Source: Boswellia sacra (lineage: Eukaryota; Streptophyta; Magnoliopsida; Sapindales; Burseraceae). From it: a DNA stretch of 64,000 bases. The stretch spans positions 59,911-123,910 of the forward strand of contig SNVD02015921.1 in assembly GCA_013180625.2 (NCBI GenBank), read 5' to 3'. Below, in pieces: positions 23,978 through 35,454 of this stretch. A program made the translations under genes and the position numbers. Within the stretch, counting starts at the first letter, position 1, and the number at the start of each line of letters is the position of its first letter. The notes below the pieces were generated by a model that saw only the letters and a list, made by a program, of their open reading frames with translations, had not been told where the DNA came from and did no database searches.

Positions 23978-26167
23978 TTTTAAATTATACCAAATGGATG
24001 TTAAAACAACATTTTTAAATGGCTATCTCAATGAAGAAGTTTTTATTGAACAGTCTAAGGGTTTTGAAGACCCTAAACATCCCGATTTTGTGTATAGATT
24101 GCATAAAGCTTTGTATAGATTGAAACAAGCTCCTAGAGCTTGGTATGAAAGGTTGAAAAATTTTTTGATCAACAGAGGTTATAGAAGAGACAACAATGAT
24201 AAAACTTTGTTTACCAAACATGCATCTAACTATTTTATTGTTTCTGAAATATATGTTGATGACATTATTTTTGGATCAACAACAAAAGCAAAACTAATGA
24301 ATTTGTTAAGTTAATGTAAGAAGAATTTGAGATGAGCATGGTAGGAGATTAAATTTCTTTCTTGGATTACAGGTTAAGCAAATGAATGATGGGATATTCA
24401 TATCTCAATCAAAATATACTAAAAATCTTGTAAAAAAATTTGGGCTTGAGAATTCAAAGCCAATGAAAACTCCTATCAGTACTAACCTAAAACTTTCAAA
24501 AGACAATACAGGAAAAGAGGTTGATGCAAGTTTGTATAAAAGCATTATTAGCAGCCTATTATACCTCACAGCAAATAGACCAGACTTGTGCTTTAGTGTA
24601 GGACTTTGTGTAAGGTTTCAAGTAAATCCCAAAGAATCACATCTAGCAGCAGCTAAGAGAATCATCAGGTATGTACATGGAATCCATGATTATGGTATTT
24701 GGTTTTCTAAAGATACAAATGATTGTCTTGCAGGGTTTAGTGATGCTGACTGGACAGGAAATGCAGATGACAGAAAAAGCACATCAGGAGGATGTTTTTA
24801 CCTTGGTACTAACTTAGTTTCTTGGCACAACAAAAAGCAGAATTCTATTTCTTTGTCTACTGCTGAAGCTGAATATATAGCAACAGGAAGTTGTTGCACA
24901 CAACTACTGTAGATGAAGCAAATGTTGAGTGATTATGGTGTTGAACAAAAACCTATAACTATGTTTTGTGATAATACTAATGCTATAAACATTTCCAAAA
25001 ATCCTGTTCAGCTTTCTAGAACAAAGCACATTGGCATAAGATAACATTTTATAAGGGAACTTGTGGAGTCTAAGGTGATACACATTGAACACATCTCCAC
25101 TAATAAACAATTGGCTGACTTGTTCACTAAAGCATTGGATATAACAAGATTTGAGAACCTAAGAAAGTCTTTAGGCGTCTGTTAGTTATCTAAATAAACA
25201 CTGTTTGATGTTATGTTAATTGTATCTGTAACATCATAAATTTTCTTCTAATTTAGCATGTGTCAACTGTAATATAAAAAATTGTGTGAATGATAAGATA
25301 CTGATTTTAAAAGAATAATACAGAGAGGGCTACCAATATATGATGTGTGAAAGCCATCATTGAGAGTAGCCTCAGGGTATCTAAGAAATATGTTGAGGTC
25401 ACCCACTCAAATGAAAAAGGCTACCTCTATATTGTGTGAAAGCTAGTGTATTTATAATTCAATGTGATTAATTCATAATATGTCAAAATAATATTTTTGA
25501 TATCTTAATCAATTGAAAAGAAAAATAAAAAATAGCTTTCATGTGAAAATAATAAACAGCTTTGAAATATGCTTTCTTAGAATGATTCATATGATGTTCA
25601 GATATTGTTATTATGTTAATTTTAACTGTTTTCTGTTATGTTTTTCATATCATATGATGCTTTTTGTGCCTGTCTATAAAATTTGACTTATCTTGTGTGT
25701 CTATGTGTCAAAATGCTATATCAGCTTTATTGAATTGAAGGAGAGAAAATTCAGTGGCGGGAATCGTAACTCTATTAGAATTTCTTATTATAATGGAAAT
25801 CAAATTTTGAATTCTTATTCATTAATGATAGTTAATAAGCGGTTTTGGAAAGGGTTTTAAAATTAAATTTTGTGGGAAACAAAAATATTTTAAAAATTCA
25901 GCCAAGTATATTACGAAAACAGTTAGGGCTTTTCCTATTCATACCATACTCAACCAACAGTTTCGCCACTCTCTCTCTTTCGTCTTGCTTCTCTCTGTTC
26001 TGAGAAAATTTTGCAGACTTGAAACCCTAACTAGGGCGACCACCTCAGATTCTTCAAAAACCCATAGTTCTTCGTCTTCACAAAATTCTTCTTGTTACAA
26101 TAGTAATAATAGTGTACAGTCGTCTCCCTCGCAATAGCCTCAAGTAGAGATCCTGATTGATTTTTCC

Positions 26168-27944
26168 ATGAGTGAAGATGAATTAATTCCAGTCAAGAAG
26201 ATGAAAAACAAGGTGAAACTGAAGTTTAACAAATTCTTCACAACAGCTGTCTAGTAGAAATTCTTGAAGTATACTTCAAAAAGGAAATTGCAAATGGAAA
26301 GGCCAGTGAAAAGCTGACAGACTTTAACAACTATAGGTTAAGTGAGCGTCTTGATTCTATATACTGGACTCATACGGTAAACAATTTCCTACCCCTTGTG
26401 AAGTCATTAATTCAGGAGTTCTATGCCAATATTTCGACTTCCATTGATGATCCAAAAGGTTATCATTATCATAGAGTATATTGTAGAGGAAGGTTTGTGA
26501 AATTCTCACCAAATATCATAAACACAATCTTTGATATACCAATAGGAAGTTTGCATTCTTTGGATGGGAATTTTGATATGGCTCTAGTGATTAAAGAGCT
26601 AACTGGTAGAGGAGTCATTGATTAGAATTCGAGGGATGGAATTGACCAATAATATCTAAAAAAGAAGTATAGTGTGATGCATAAAATTGTACAATTTAAC
26701 TAGCTTCCCTCATCACACCAAAACCAAGTCAGGGAAGATAGAGTGAAGTTTTTGTTCTGTTTGGCCACCAATAGACCTATTAATTTTGGCTTGCTAGCTT
26801 ATAGAATGATTGTTCAAATTACTCCATACAAATCTGACTATCATTTACTGGTTTTTCCTTGTTTAATTCAAGGAATTCTAGCACAAAATGGAATCCCTAT
26901 AAGTCCTAAAGAACACACTGAGATTCTGTCCAAGTCAATCACCAAAGGTTTTCGTCATATTTTGCATGATAAAACTGATCTCCCTACACCAGAACCAAAA
27001 CCCAAAAGAGTCCGAAAACATCCCATGACCAATGTAGAAGAACAACTTGCTTTGATAAATTCTATCTTGATTGATATTGTGTAGGATCTTAAAGACATCA
27101 AAGCAAAATGATCTGTTTTGGAGGCCAAGCTTGCAGGACAATCTAGTGCAACAGAAGAACCATAGCCCATGAAAACTGACAATGTGGTTCCTGAGAAGTT
27201 TGTAGAGCACATACCAGAAACTGATGTACCACGACCTAAAGCAACTGAGCCAATACCTGTAGAATATCCACCTGAACAAACTGCTGTTGAGACAGACATA
27301 ACAGCAGAGAAGAAGAAAAAGAAGAAAAAATTCAAGGCGACAGCAAAGGGATTGAAAGAAAAGAAGAAGGTTAAATTGGTGAACAAACTGACAAGAGGAA
27401 GAAGAAAATTGAGACAACACCAGCTCTAATAGATGAATCCTTATCTGATGAACCACAACAAGTAGAAACCGAGATGAAATTGTCTTCACCAACTGTTGAG
27501 GTAAACCCTCATGTTTCTCTAGTTCCTGAAACAGAACATCATGACTCTCCACCATCAACACAATCACCCCCACCTGAAGCCATAACCACACCACTTGCAG
27601 AACATACCCAGAAATCCTCTCCTATAGTAGACACAATTGCACCAGCCACACCACTACCATCTATGCTTACAGAAGCATCACTGGGACTTTCACCACAACT
27701 TGCTGTTACGTTGCCAACAACAGAAACCAGTGCTGAACGCCTTGATAAGGAGATTCGAAAGATTGTGGCTAAAGTTACTGCCACTTCCTCTAAGACAACT
27801 GAAGTATAGCCTGCTTCTGTGCCTACTGAATAGCCTACACCCACTACTACTGGCATAAGATACAAAACGAAGGCTGGAAGGTTCAAGAAGCGCTTGGGCA
27901 GTTCCTCTTCCCCACCTATTCGCAAGTCTCCACGACTTAGTTAA
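26168..27944 (+). pseudogene. Extra 3' ORF of Sirevirus-like element (plant transposon protein-like)
   Basis: Downstream of pol and before the 3' LTR there is a coding-like region with several stops. The segment around 26260-27084 (including VKSLIQEFYANI, RGRFVKFSPNIIN and LLAYRMI) resembles the 'putative plant transposon protein' family described from Sirevirus-type 3' ORFs (Pfam PF20167, from memory). The C-terminal part, about 27160-27944, is rich in Pro, Thr, Ser, Glu and Lys. It ends KSPRLS at 27942-27944. Stops at TAG and TGA are frequent. Sireviruses often carry an env-like or unknown ORF here; no membrane segment or signal peptide is evident, so I do not call this an envelope gene. 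Confidence 0.6.
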
Positions 27945-28476
27945 TTTGTTTTGGAACTTGTTTTGAAACAAAGGGGAAGAAGCAATTTCTGATCTAACAT
28001 AACTTTGTTTTGTTTCTATTCAGTTTTCTATTTTGATTTGATACTGCTCAATCTAATCTTGTTTGATATTTTGTTGCTTCTTCTTCTCAAGGGCAGTATG
28101 TAAGAAGTAAGACGGCGTAAGGACTTGTTATGTTTTGTATGCATTCGAACTATTTTTTGCTCTGTGTTTTTTCACTTAGTTTTTACTGTGTTTTGTGTTA
28201 TTTCTATGTTTTTGTTTGCTTTGATTACTCTAATCATGATTTGGTTAAAGTGTTGTTTGACATGTTTGTCAACTACACTTTGTGGTGTTTTTGCAGGATA
28301 AACATATTCAGACCTTGTTCTGTTATGTAATTTGCAACTGCAAACTATTGTTATTTCCTTAGGCATGATATTTCTGTTTAATAGATTATGATTGCTTATA
28401 GTTATATTTGACTTATCTCTGTGTGATTTTCTTTGATAAGAAACAGTGTAGTCTTTTCATCACAAGTTGTCGAGAT

Positions 28477-29336
28477 TGTTGGTGTCAACGTGTGACGATT
28501 GCATGTGCCATACACATGATGATTTTTGGACCAACTTGTGATAAAACAAGAAATTATATTGTTTATTATTTTACTATTTCTATAAGTATATTTTAGGACG
28601 TATTTGATTTATGATAGATATTTTCTTAGATTAGGACATTATTCAATGTATCCTAGTTAAAATAGGAGAATATCTATTTGTGTCCTAACTTCTTTAGGAG
28701 TTAATTATATCACTGCCTATTATATTTGTCTTTATCCTAATGTCAGTTTGATTAGGATTTTCACAAGAATCTAAGAAGATTTCGATCAGGCTTCCCACTA
28801 TATATATCGTTATGTTTTCATAATATATATATATGTTAGTTGTGTGAGTTTATGTCACGAGATTCCAGGAATTGAAAGGAGAGCTTCAACGCAAATTGGA
28901 ATGCTTCATTGATTTGATTTTATGAGTATTTTATTCATGTATAATAGGTTGCAATCATGCATGAATCTTTAATTAGGTATGTCCGAATTAGTAAACACTT
29001 GAGAGAACTTACGAATTAAGTGTTTATATAATTCAGTGTCAGATGCCGGGGTTAAGATTTATTTAACAATGTATTGTTAAGTTATCTGCGACAGAGAGTG
29101 AGCAGTGTCACTAGAGTTTAAGATCTTGGCGAGATTTTGTTTTACAAAGATTAGTTCAGTGTGTGACAGTGAGTCAGCACTGTAAACGATCCTAAAGATT
29201 GTACAAAGTGAATTGCAACTTTAAAGTTGTCCGTGGATGTAGGTTTTATAACCGAACCATGTAAAATCCTCCTGTGCTGATTTACATTACAGTTTATTGT
29301 TATATTACTTATCACTGCATACTTATAGAACTTACA
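28477..29336 (+). repeat. 3' LTR of Sirevirus-like element
   Basis: 860 bp, TGTTGGTG to ACTTACA, followed by the target duplication ATAGT and the last codons of GH5 copy B. Confidence 0.92.
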
Positions 29337-29978
29337 ATAGTGATCACTGAGCATCAAGTAGATGATTGAGAGTAACCATATGAAGCTCACTTGAGCCTCA
29401 AATGGACAGCCCATAGCAGCCATATAAAGGAATAATGCTTGCAGATTGTACGTACCTACGTTTGATAAACGCATAAACTTAGCAATCAATAATGGAGTTT
29501 CAAGCTTGTTATTCAGATGAAGCCAACCGATATTGTCTCAGCCCACAAAATGCTTAAACAATAAATGGCTCCATTTTAGTTATATTTTGATGTGATATTA
29601 TGAGATGTTCTAACACCACTTAGCAGAAACCAAGAATACGATTCTTTTTATGAATTTAACTCATCTAATTAATCATAAAACTTCCACGATAAAATATTTA
29701 TGCAATTTTCTTTGAATTGAATATTCACCAAAATCTAATTAGAGAATCAATTCTTTGCTTCGCAAATAGGTTTTCAATTCAACTTATTGTATATTTATTA
29801 CATTAAACATTTTCCCAGCATCTTTAATGTGGCAAATTACCATCCTTAATCAAATTAAAAGCGGTGATATTTGACCCTTAAACCCTTTAAATAAAGAAAT
29901 AGTTAGGTATCAAGTATCTCATCACCTTTTGCTTAGGTATACATTCATTAAAAACAAAAGGTTGAGCGCTAGTTTTTA

Positions 29979-30181
29979 GAGTAATGCTACCTCTACAACT
30001 CATTTACAATCAAAATTTCTTACAACTTGAATTTGTAAAATATTATTGGATAGGTACAAAATAAAAATAAATGAAAGAGATTAAATTATAAGACATGGTA
30101 AGCGTCCATCCATTAATAATTTGTCAACTCAAGTTGTAGAAAATGTTGGTTGTAAATGAGTTATAAGTCTACAATTACTCC
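29979..30181. mobile_element. MITE with about 60-bp inverted ends
   Basis: GAGTAATGCTACCTCTACAA at the left pairs with the reverse complement of the right end (GGAGTAATTGTAGACTTATA); both continue ACTCATTTACAA and CTACAACTTGA. It lies exactly where the homology between the GH5 A and B downstream flanks ends. No clear target duplication was found. Confidence 0.7.
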
Positions 30182-30385
30182 AATTTAAGATATTTTTTGG
30201 AGAAAAAACGTTGGACACATCTATTATAGAAACTTCTTACTCGGTAAATTGAGATAAAGATCCATGATTACCTTCTTTATATAGACCACCTTCCAAATAT
30301 GTTCTTGTGATTATAATTTTTACAATACATTACAAATTTATTCTTGCATTCCAAGTTTCTTTATTGACTTGCAAGTATTTACATG

Positions 30386-31241
30386 TGAAAGTTTTGGAGG
30401 TATGCGGTTACAAATATCAATACAGTCAACTGTAACGTAAAACAACATAGGAGGATTTTTACGTGGTTCGGTTTATAAAAACCTACGTCCACGGACAGCT
30501 ATTGAGCTGCAATTCACTATGCTCTTGTTTGTACAATCTTTAGGACCTTTTACAGTGCTGACTAACCCTCACAGACAGACCTAATCTTTGACAAACAAAA
30601 TCTTCACAAAGATTCTAAACACTAGTGAAACTGCTCACTCTCTGTTACATAGAATTTAACAGCACACTGTTAAGTTAAACTTAACACCTGATATCTGACA
30701 GAATAAAAACACTCAACCCTCTAGATTCCCAGTTGTTTAATTACTCTCTCAGACTGAATCAATACCTCATGTACGATTTTTTAATTTCCATACATGATTA
30801 CAATGACTCAATAAATCAAAGAAACAAAGTCATTCCTTGGCGTTAAAGCTTGTCTCTTGTAATGTTGCGGAATGCCTTTTTCCAATCAACAATCTCTCTT
30901 CTTCATAAAAAGACACACCCTCTATGTTGTTGACGTTTTATTATATAATGAGAGACCTTCATTCAATCTTCCTAAAATCCTGTAAGTATCTTAATCAAGA
31001 TCTTATTAGGATTAGGATAAAAATATAATAGGAAATGCCTTTAGTTAATCTCCTAAAGAAATAAGAGTATATCAACTTTCTTCCTATCTTGATTAGGATG
31101 CAAAATATTATCCTGATCAAGGAACTTCCTATATTAGCTAGAAACAGTAAAATAGGAATAAAACACTTTACTTACTTTTATAACAAGTTATCCAAAATTT
31201 TGAACATATATATATCACATGTGTGACGTTTATCACCAACA
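30386..31241 (-). repeat. Solo LTR related to the Sirevirus-like LTR, reverse orientation
   Basis: The reverse complement runs TGTTGGTG to CTTTCA over 856 bp and aligns along its length with the 860-867-bp LTRs at 17993 and 28477. Its ends are flanked by the 5-bp duplication ACATG (30381-30385 and 31242-31246). With no internal region it is a solo LTR left by recombination between two LTRs. It is clearly diverged from the other copies, so it is older or from a sister family. Confidence 0.88.
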
Positions 31242-31242
31242 A

Positions 31243-31780
31243 CATGGTTTATATTACTTTTAGAAGTTTTGCATTTAATTTACAATTAAACGCATGTTTG
31301 CAATTCACAGGTTTGATGTTGATTTCTTACTCTTATGTTACATTTTTCATTTTTTTGCATTACTTTTTTAATTTTAATGTTGAATTTGAAGAATTTTATT
31401 GACCTACAAGTATTTATGACATGATTTATGTTAAATTAATAAGTTTTATATTTAACTTACAATTTAATGTTGTGATTCAAAAGTTTGATAATATAGATTT
31501 TGATTCTTATTTTTGGTTGTACTAAGATTTTTGTATTACTTTTAAAAATTTTAATTTTCCATTGAAAGAAATTTTCTTGACTAGTGGCAAGTATTTGTAT
31601 GATTTATATTACATTTTCAAGTTTTACATTTAACTTATAGGTTAATGTTTAATTATCAAAAGTTCAATGTTAATTTCTTATTACGTCATACAAGTTTACA
31701 GTTTTTGCATCACTTTTACAATTTTAATGTTATATTTGGAAGATTTTATCATCAGCTTGCTACTGTCTACATTATTTACA
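31243..31780. repeat. AT-rich tandem array, about 177-bp units
   Basis: Three diverged units start near 31243 (CATGGTTTAT), 31420 (CATGATTTAT) and 31598 (TATGATTTAT). Each contains ATTTAACTTA-like and TTGAC...CAAGTATTT segments. A partial copy of the same text lies at about 30330-30385, on the other side of the solo LTR, so the LTR element landed in this array. No coding potential is seen. Confidence 0.7.
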
Positions 31781-31950
31781 TTGCAATAATGCTATTCTTT
31801 TCAAATGAAATTCGAAAATTATGATGTGTCAATGTGGAATTAATTAATAATTATTAAGTAGATAAAACAATAATATAATAAATAATATTTATTTTAAATT
31901 AATGTCATATTATTTGAGAATCAAAATTTAAGATAAAATTTTAGAATATG

Positions 31951-32530
31951 TGTAGGAATTAAACCAAGCTTAGAAGTCTTGTTTTATTTATTTGGATTAG
32001 GATAAGATTATTTGATTTTTTTTTTTGGAAAAGTTACTTAGTAATATAAATCCAAAAAAGTTATAATGTACAAAAATCCGAGGGGCATACCCCAAGAATT
32101 ACAAAAGGACGTAAAGTCCAAACATACAATCCAACAAAAAGATAGAAAATGAAGGCCACAAGCAGCCTAAAACAAAGTAAAAAAGTCACAAACGGCCTTA
32201 ACAACATAGAAGAGAAATGATCACAAACGGTCTAAAACATAAAAATACAAGAGCTGGGGTGTCCGAATGAGTATGGTCAATCCTATCAGATTGATCATCC
32301 TCACTAAGCCCATTCAAAGGCTCAAAACGAGTGGGAGAAGACTCAGGAGGTATCCGCCCTGAGGAAATAGATGTCTCACGATTTGTAGAACACTTGATAG
32401 TGCCCAAAAGTCTACCCTCGTCTTTGATTCCTACATAAGCTTGTATTTTACATATATTTCAATAGAATCAATTTTCCCTTCGCATGTTTTTTTCTTATAT
32501 TCCTTGAGTTTGTATTTTTATTTCCCTACA
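31951..32530 (+). repeat. 5' LTR of short copia-like element, interrupted
   Basis: Parts at 31951-32015 and about 32412-32530 match the 3' LTR; foreign sequence lies between and replaces about 37 bases of the LTR. Confidence 0.7.
32016..32411 (-). mobile_element. 5'-truncated LINE-like or retroposed fragment, reverse orientation
   Basis: The plus strand opens with a T-rich run (about 32016-32026), the complement of a poly(A) tail, and the reverse strand reads a short open frame (32407-32198) with no recognised domain. The 3' end with GGGGTATGCCCCTCGG-type text before the tail resembles plant LINE 3' regions. No endonuclease or RT is present, so a processed transcript fragment is also possible. 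Confidence 0.4.
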
Positions 32531-32554
32531 ATTGGTATTAAAGCCAGGGAGCAC

Positions 32555-33048
32555 ATGGAATTTCCCAAGTTTGATGAAAAAAATAATTGTCAATTTTGGA
32601 TAGATCAGATGCAACTTATCTTACATATGAAGACATTTGGGAAGTTGTAGACTGGGGATTTGAAATACCGGCAGATCAAATTGAATTGACACAAGAACAA
32701 AGAGAAAACTTCGCGTATGATCAGAAGAAAGATATAGAAGCTAGCTTTCATATCAATCAATCTATAGATCTCCATATCTATCAGAAGATTGCTCATGTAA
32801 AATCAACCAAAGAGACATGGGATTTCTTGATGAACACCAATGATAGTGTTGGGAAAAGAAAAATTATGTCCCAGATCGAGTCCAAAATATGCCTAAATTC
32901 AAGATTGGAAACTGGAAAAGAGTCCCAAGAGATTCATGAGTTTGAATCTCTTAAGAATAGAGAAGAAAAAAAACTGAAGAACAGTTCATCAACGTTCAGG
33001 AACCGTTGTTGTCAGCCGTCGTTGCCACCGGGTGTCACCGTCAATTGA
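32555..33048 (+). pseudogene. Copia gag remnant (DUF4219/UBN2-like)
   Basis: The frame from the ATG at 32555 (MEFPKFDEKNNCQFWIDQMQ) shifts near 32640 into a second frame to 33048 with the helical gag pattern IYQKIAHVKSTKETWDFLMN. No zinc knuckle, protease or RT follows. Short open stretches at 33052-33560 have no recognised domain. Confidence 0.6.
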
Positions 33049-33860
33049 AGAGTGAAGTCTCACCTCCACTATGCATCCAATAGATCGGGATGTGGTAAGC
33101 AAACTTCCTTCTTCATCGTAGACAAATTCCAACAGGACCACCCGAAAAAAGTTCCATTAACACTTCGATTATATCATCAATTACTGCAACCGTCAGCAAG
33201 TGAGATGTCACCACCATCCCAGGAAGTGAACCCAAACGTTAAAGATGATGAATCAAAAGTCGACGCCAATCAACATGGCCAAAATCCACTGCAATTGCCA
33301 CCATAAAAGGAGAGACTATCATTCATTGCGTAGAACACCAAAATTGGCAAGTGAATAGACAACTCCCATTCCAATCAACTCAGAATGATCTGATTTACAA
33401 AACCCAAGAGGTTTCAACAAGTTTTGCGGTTGGAAAACAACCTATTCATGATTTGCATAGCAAGTTATTATCGGTGCCCTATGATGAAAAATATCAAACA
33501 AGCCCCTATAATGGCAAATATCACTCGGTCCCTCTATTGAAAAATATCAGTTTGGTCTAGATTTGTGGGAAATATCATCTGACCTCCACCCGGTTCAATT
33601 TATAAGAAAGAAGCGCCTACAGAATTTCAATTTGGTTTGTTTGTTTTCAAAAATTCATTTTGAACGCACAACAGAGAAATCTGTCTAACAAGAGAAGGAA
33701 TGTGATGTTTTGGTTAAGAATTTAAAGAGAAAAGTAGATGACTTATTTGCTGTGAGTGATAAGCTGCTAGATAGTATGGAAGATCTTATTGTTACTTGGT
33801 TGATTAGAGAGCATAGTTATTACAAAGTTACTCATGTGAAGCTTGGTTAAAGTTGGGCAA

Positions 33861-34076
33861 TGTAGGAATTAAACCAAGTGTAGAAGTCTTGTTAATTTAT
33901 TTTGGTTAGGATAAAATTATTCGATTTGTTATGATATCATTTAGTTTCATTGTTTGAGTAGAACTCGTCTTTGATTCCTATATAAGCTTGTATTTTACGT
34001 ATATTTCAATACAATCAATTTTCCCTTCACATGTTTTTTCTTGTGTTGCTTCCGTTGGTATTTTTATTTTTCGATA
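33861..34076 (+). repeat. 3' LTR of short copia-like element
   Basis: About 216 bp, TGTAGGAATT to TTTCGATA, homologous to the two halves of the interrupted 5' LTR. Confidence 0.7.
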
Positions 34077-34811
34077 ATAAGTAGCATGCATTTCATTGAT
34101 AATAGTTTAATAGTATAATTAGAAGTATACAGTCGTTCCACTAATATAGTATCATCAATTGTGAGAATTAACATACAAAATCAAAACCAAGATGGAAGTT
34201 CCATAAAGGACTTTGTGGTTACTTATCACTTCCTCAAGGTGTAATGAATGTTTTTGTTTAAAGAATAGTTGCAATTGAACTACACTAAAATATTCAATAA
34301 CTATCATATTATTTTTAAGTGAGGATAAATTTTAATAAAAGAAATGGTTGAAAATCTATATCCAAATTCCTAACCTATATTTGATAGTTTTTATAAACAT
34401 GGAAAATTCATATCTTGATTACATTTAAAAATGATTGCTAAAATTAATTAAAAAAGGATACTAATCTCCTTCCTTTCAATAAATGGAATCACATATGGAA
34501 GAATTGGAGTGTCTAGGATTTTGGATAATTCAATCTTTATAGACTCAGAATCTCTAAATTCTTAGTCATTTTATTCTCTCTAGAATGATTTTCTTGTGAT
34601 ATATAGATTTTAATATTCAATATACATATTATATATTTTTTATTTTTCAAATATTTATTTTAGTAAATATAAATTTTTTTTTTCAAGTGAAACTTAGAAG
34701 AGTAACCAATTTTAATTGTAAAAAGTAAAAAGAGACTAAAAAAAAGATAAATATACATAAATAAATTGAACTAATCAGTTGTGTTGACAGTGTAGGCATG
34801 GTTTTGCATTT
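34077..34811. other. Intergenic AT-rich sequence
   Basis: No gene or clear repeat is seen between the short LTR element and the large MULE. The final nine bases (34803-34811, TTTGCATTT) are the left target duplication of the MULE. Confidence 0.6.
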
Positions 34812-34936
34812 GGAAAAATTGAAAAAATAAACAAAATTAGGAGCCATTAGTGAAATTTAGATACATCCTAAAATATTTTCATGCTATAGACATTTTTTTC
34901 AAAAAATAACTAAAATACCCTTAATCATTCAATTTA
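34812..34936 (+). repeat. Left terminal inverted repeat of large MULE
   Basis: It matches the reverse complement of about 52481-52605 with roughly one difference in ten, including the shared words AAAATTAGGAGCC and TAGTGAAATTTAGA. Confidence 0.88.
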
Positions 34937-35454
34937 TTCCGAAACTCGTCATTTCTCTCTTCCTTCCCTTACCTCTTCATATTTCCATACCGGTCTGTTA
35001 TTGTCGCGCTTCAAATACCCCTCGACACTATCCGAAATGCAGTCCAAAATATAGCAAGAGGAACAACCATCCTCTGAGGATATAACCAAAAGGAACGAGG
35101 AGAGAAGCAAAGAGCATTCGGTTTGGGTAAGTTATGATGTTGATTTTTGTTTTTTTAATTTTTTGCTTCTTTTCATGATCGTTTGAAGTGATATTTGCCT
35201 TGTGAAGAATGAAAATAACGTTTATATTAGGCATAACCCAAAGGAATAGAGATGTATATAGGAAATTTACACATTTGAAATAATTAGGGATTTGGGCTAG
35301 ATTTTAGGGATTTTGAATTTGGGATTTGAGTTTTGGATCAATTTTTATATTTATTCTGTGTTTGTGGGGCTAAATAAAGTGTTATTAGGTTTATTTTTTT
35401 GGTTTGATGTGTTTGAAAATTATGAAAACCGATGCGTTTCATCACAACGAAGAC

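Larger units (their letters stand above)
18922..25185 (+). pseudogene. gag-pol of Sirevirus-like element, multiply broken
   Basis: It begins at the ATG at 18922 (MEFIGNGGSR). A UBN2-type gag segment lies at about 19290-19670. Zinc knuckles are near 19820 (CYECLGYGHIQFEC, with the preceding residue now a stop) and near 20545 (CYFYDKKGHIRLRC). The aspartic protease DSGCSRHM lies at about 20733. GAG-pre-integrase is near 21070-21250, integrase 21260-21900, RT 22300-22599 and 23987-24340 on both sides of the nested MULE, with YVDDI near 24252. RNase H spans about 24730-25110, and the stop is at 25183-25185. Several stops fit G-to-A or C-to-T changes, such as Trp codons now TGA or TAG in the RT, along with frameshifts. 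Confidence 0.85.
17993..29336 (+). mobile_element. Sirevirus-like Ty1/copia element in GH5 copy B, carrying a nested MULE
   Basis: LTRs of 867 and 860 bp (TGTTGGTG to CTTACA) bound 11.3 kb, flanked by the target duplication ATAGT (17988-17992 and 29337-29341). The order gag, protease, integrase, RT, RNase H is copia. A zinc knuckle followed by an LTATWSDESESDS-like acidic stretch and a long extra coding region after pol (26168-27944) point to the Sirevirus (Maximus/SIRE) lineage; this assignment is from family knowledge. Without the nested MULE the element is about 10 kb, normal for Sireviruses. Many stops and frameshifts make it dead. Confidence 0.88.
15059..29394 (+). pseudogene. GH5 glucan 1,3-beta-glucosidase-like gene, copy B, degenerate and split by an LTR element
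   Basis: Exon remnants align with copy A at about 15059-15238, 15674-15793, 15898-16098, 16500-16657, 16769-16938, 17017-17165, 17256-17380, 17555-17771 and 17874-17992, with the last coding piece at 29341-29394. Lesions include a one-base loss in exon 1 giving an early TGA, a TAG in exon 3, an insertion in exon 4, TGG to TGA in the conserved GWW motif of exon 5, indels in exons 6 and 7, and TGA and TAG in exons 7 and 8. Intron 4 keeps the same GC donor as copy A. Copy B has about 175 bp of intron-like sequence in the SAY/IFANR region where copy A is continuous. The last exon is cut by an 11.3-kb copia element with target duplication ATAGT. It is clearly older and more decayed than copy A. 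Confidence 0.88.
31951..34076 (+). mobile_element. Short non-autonomous copia-like LTR element
   Basis: Related LTRs (TGTAGGAATTAAACCAAG start) lie at 31951-32530 and 33861-34076. A primer-site-like TGGTATTAAAGCC follows the 5' LTR. The interior is only 1.3 kb and carries a gag remnant but no pol. The 5' LTR is enlarged to 580 bp by an insertion; without it both LTRs are about 210 bp. I could not settle a target duplication. Confidence 0.72.

Noticed and set aside
27539..27925. Long antisense open frames opposite the Sirevirus-like 3' ORF
   Set aside because: They are complements of the P/T-rich coding stretch and have no domain of their own.
25186..28476. Envelope gene in the Sirevirus-like element
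   Set aside because: No signal peptide, transmembrane helix or coiled coil could be supported in the remaining text.
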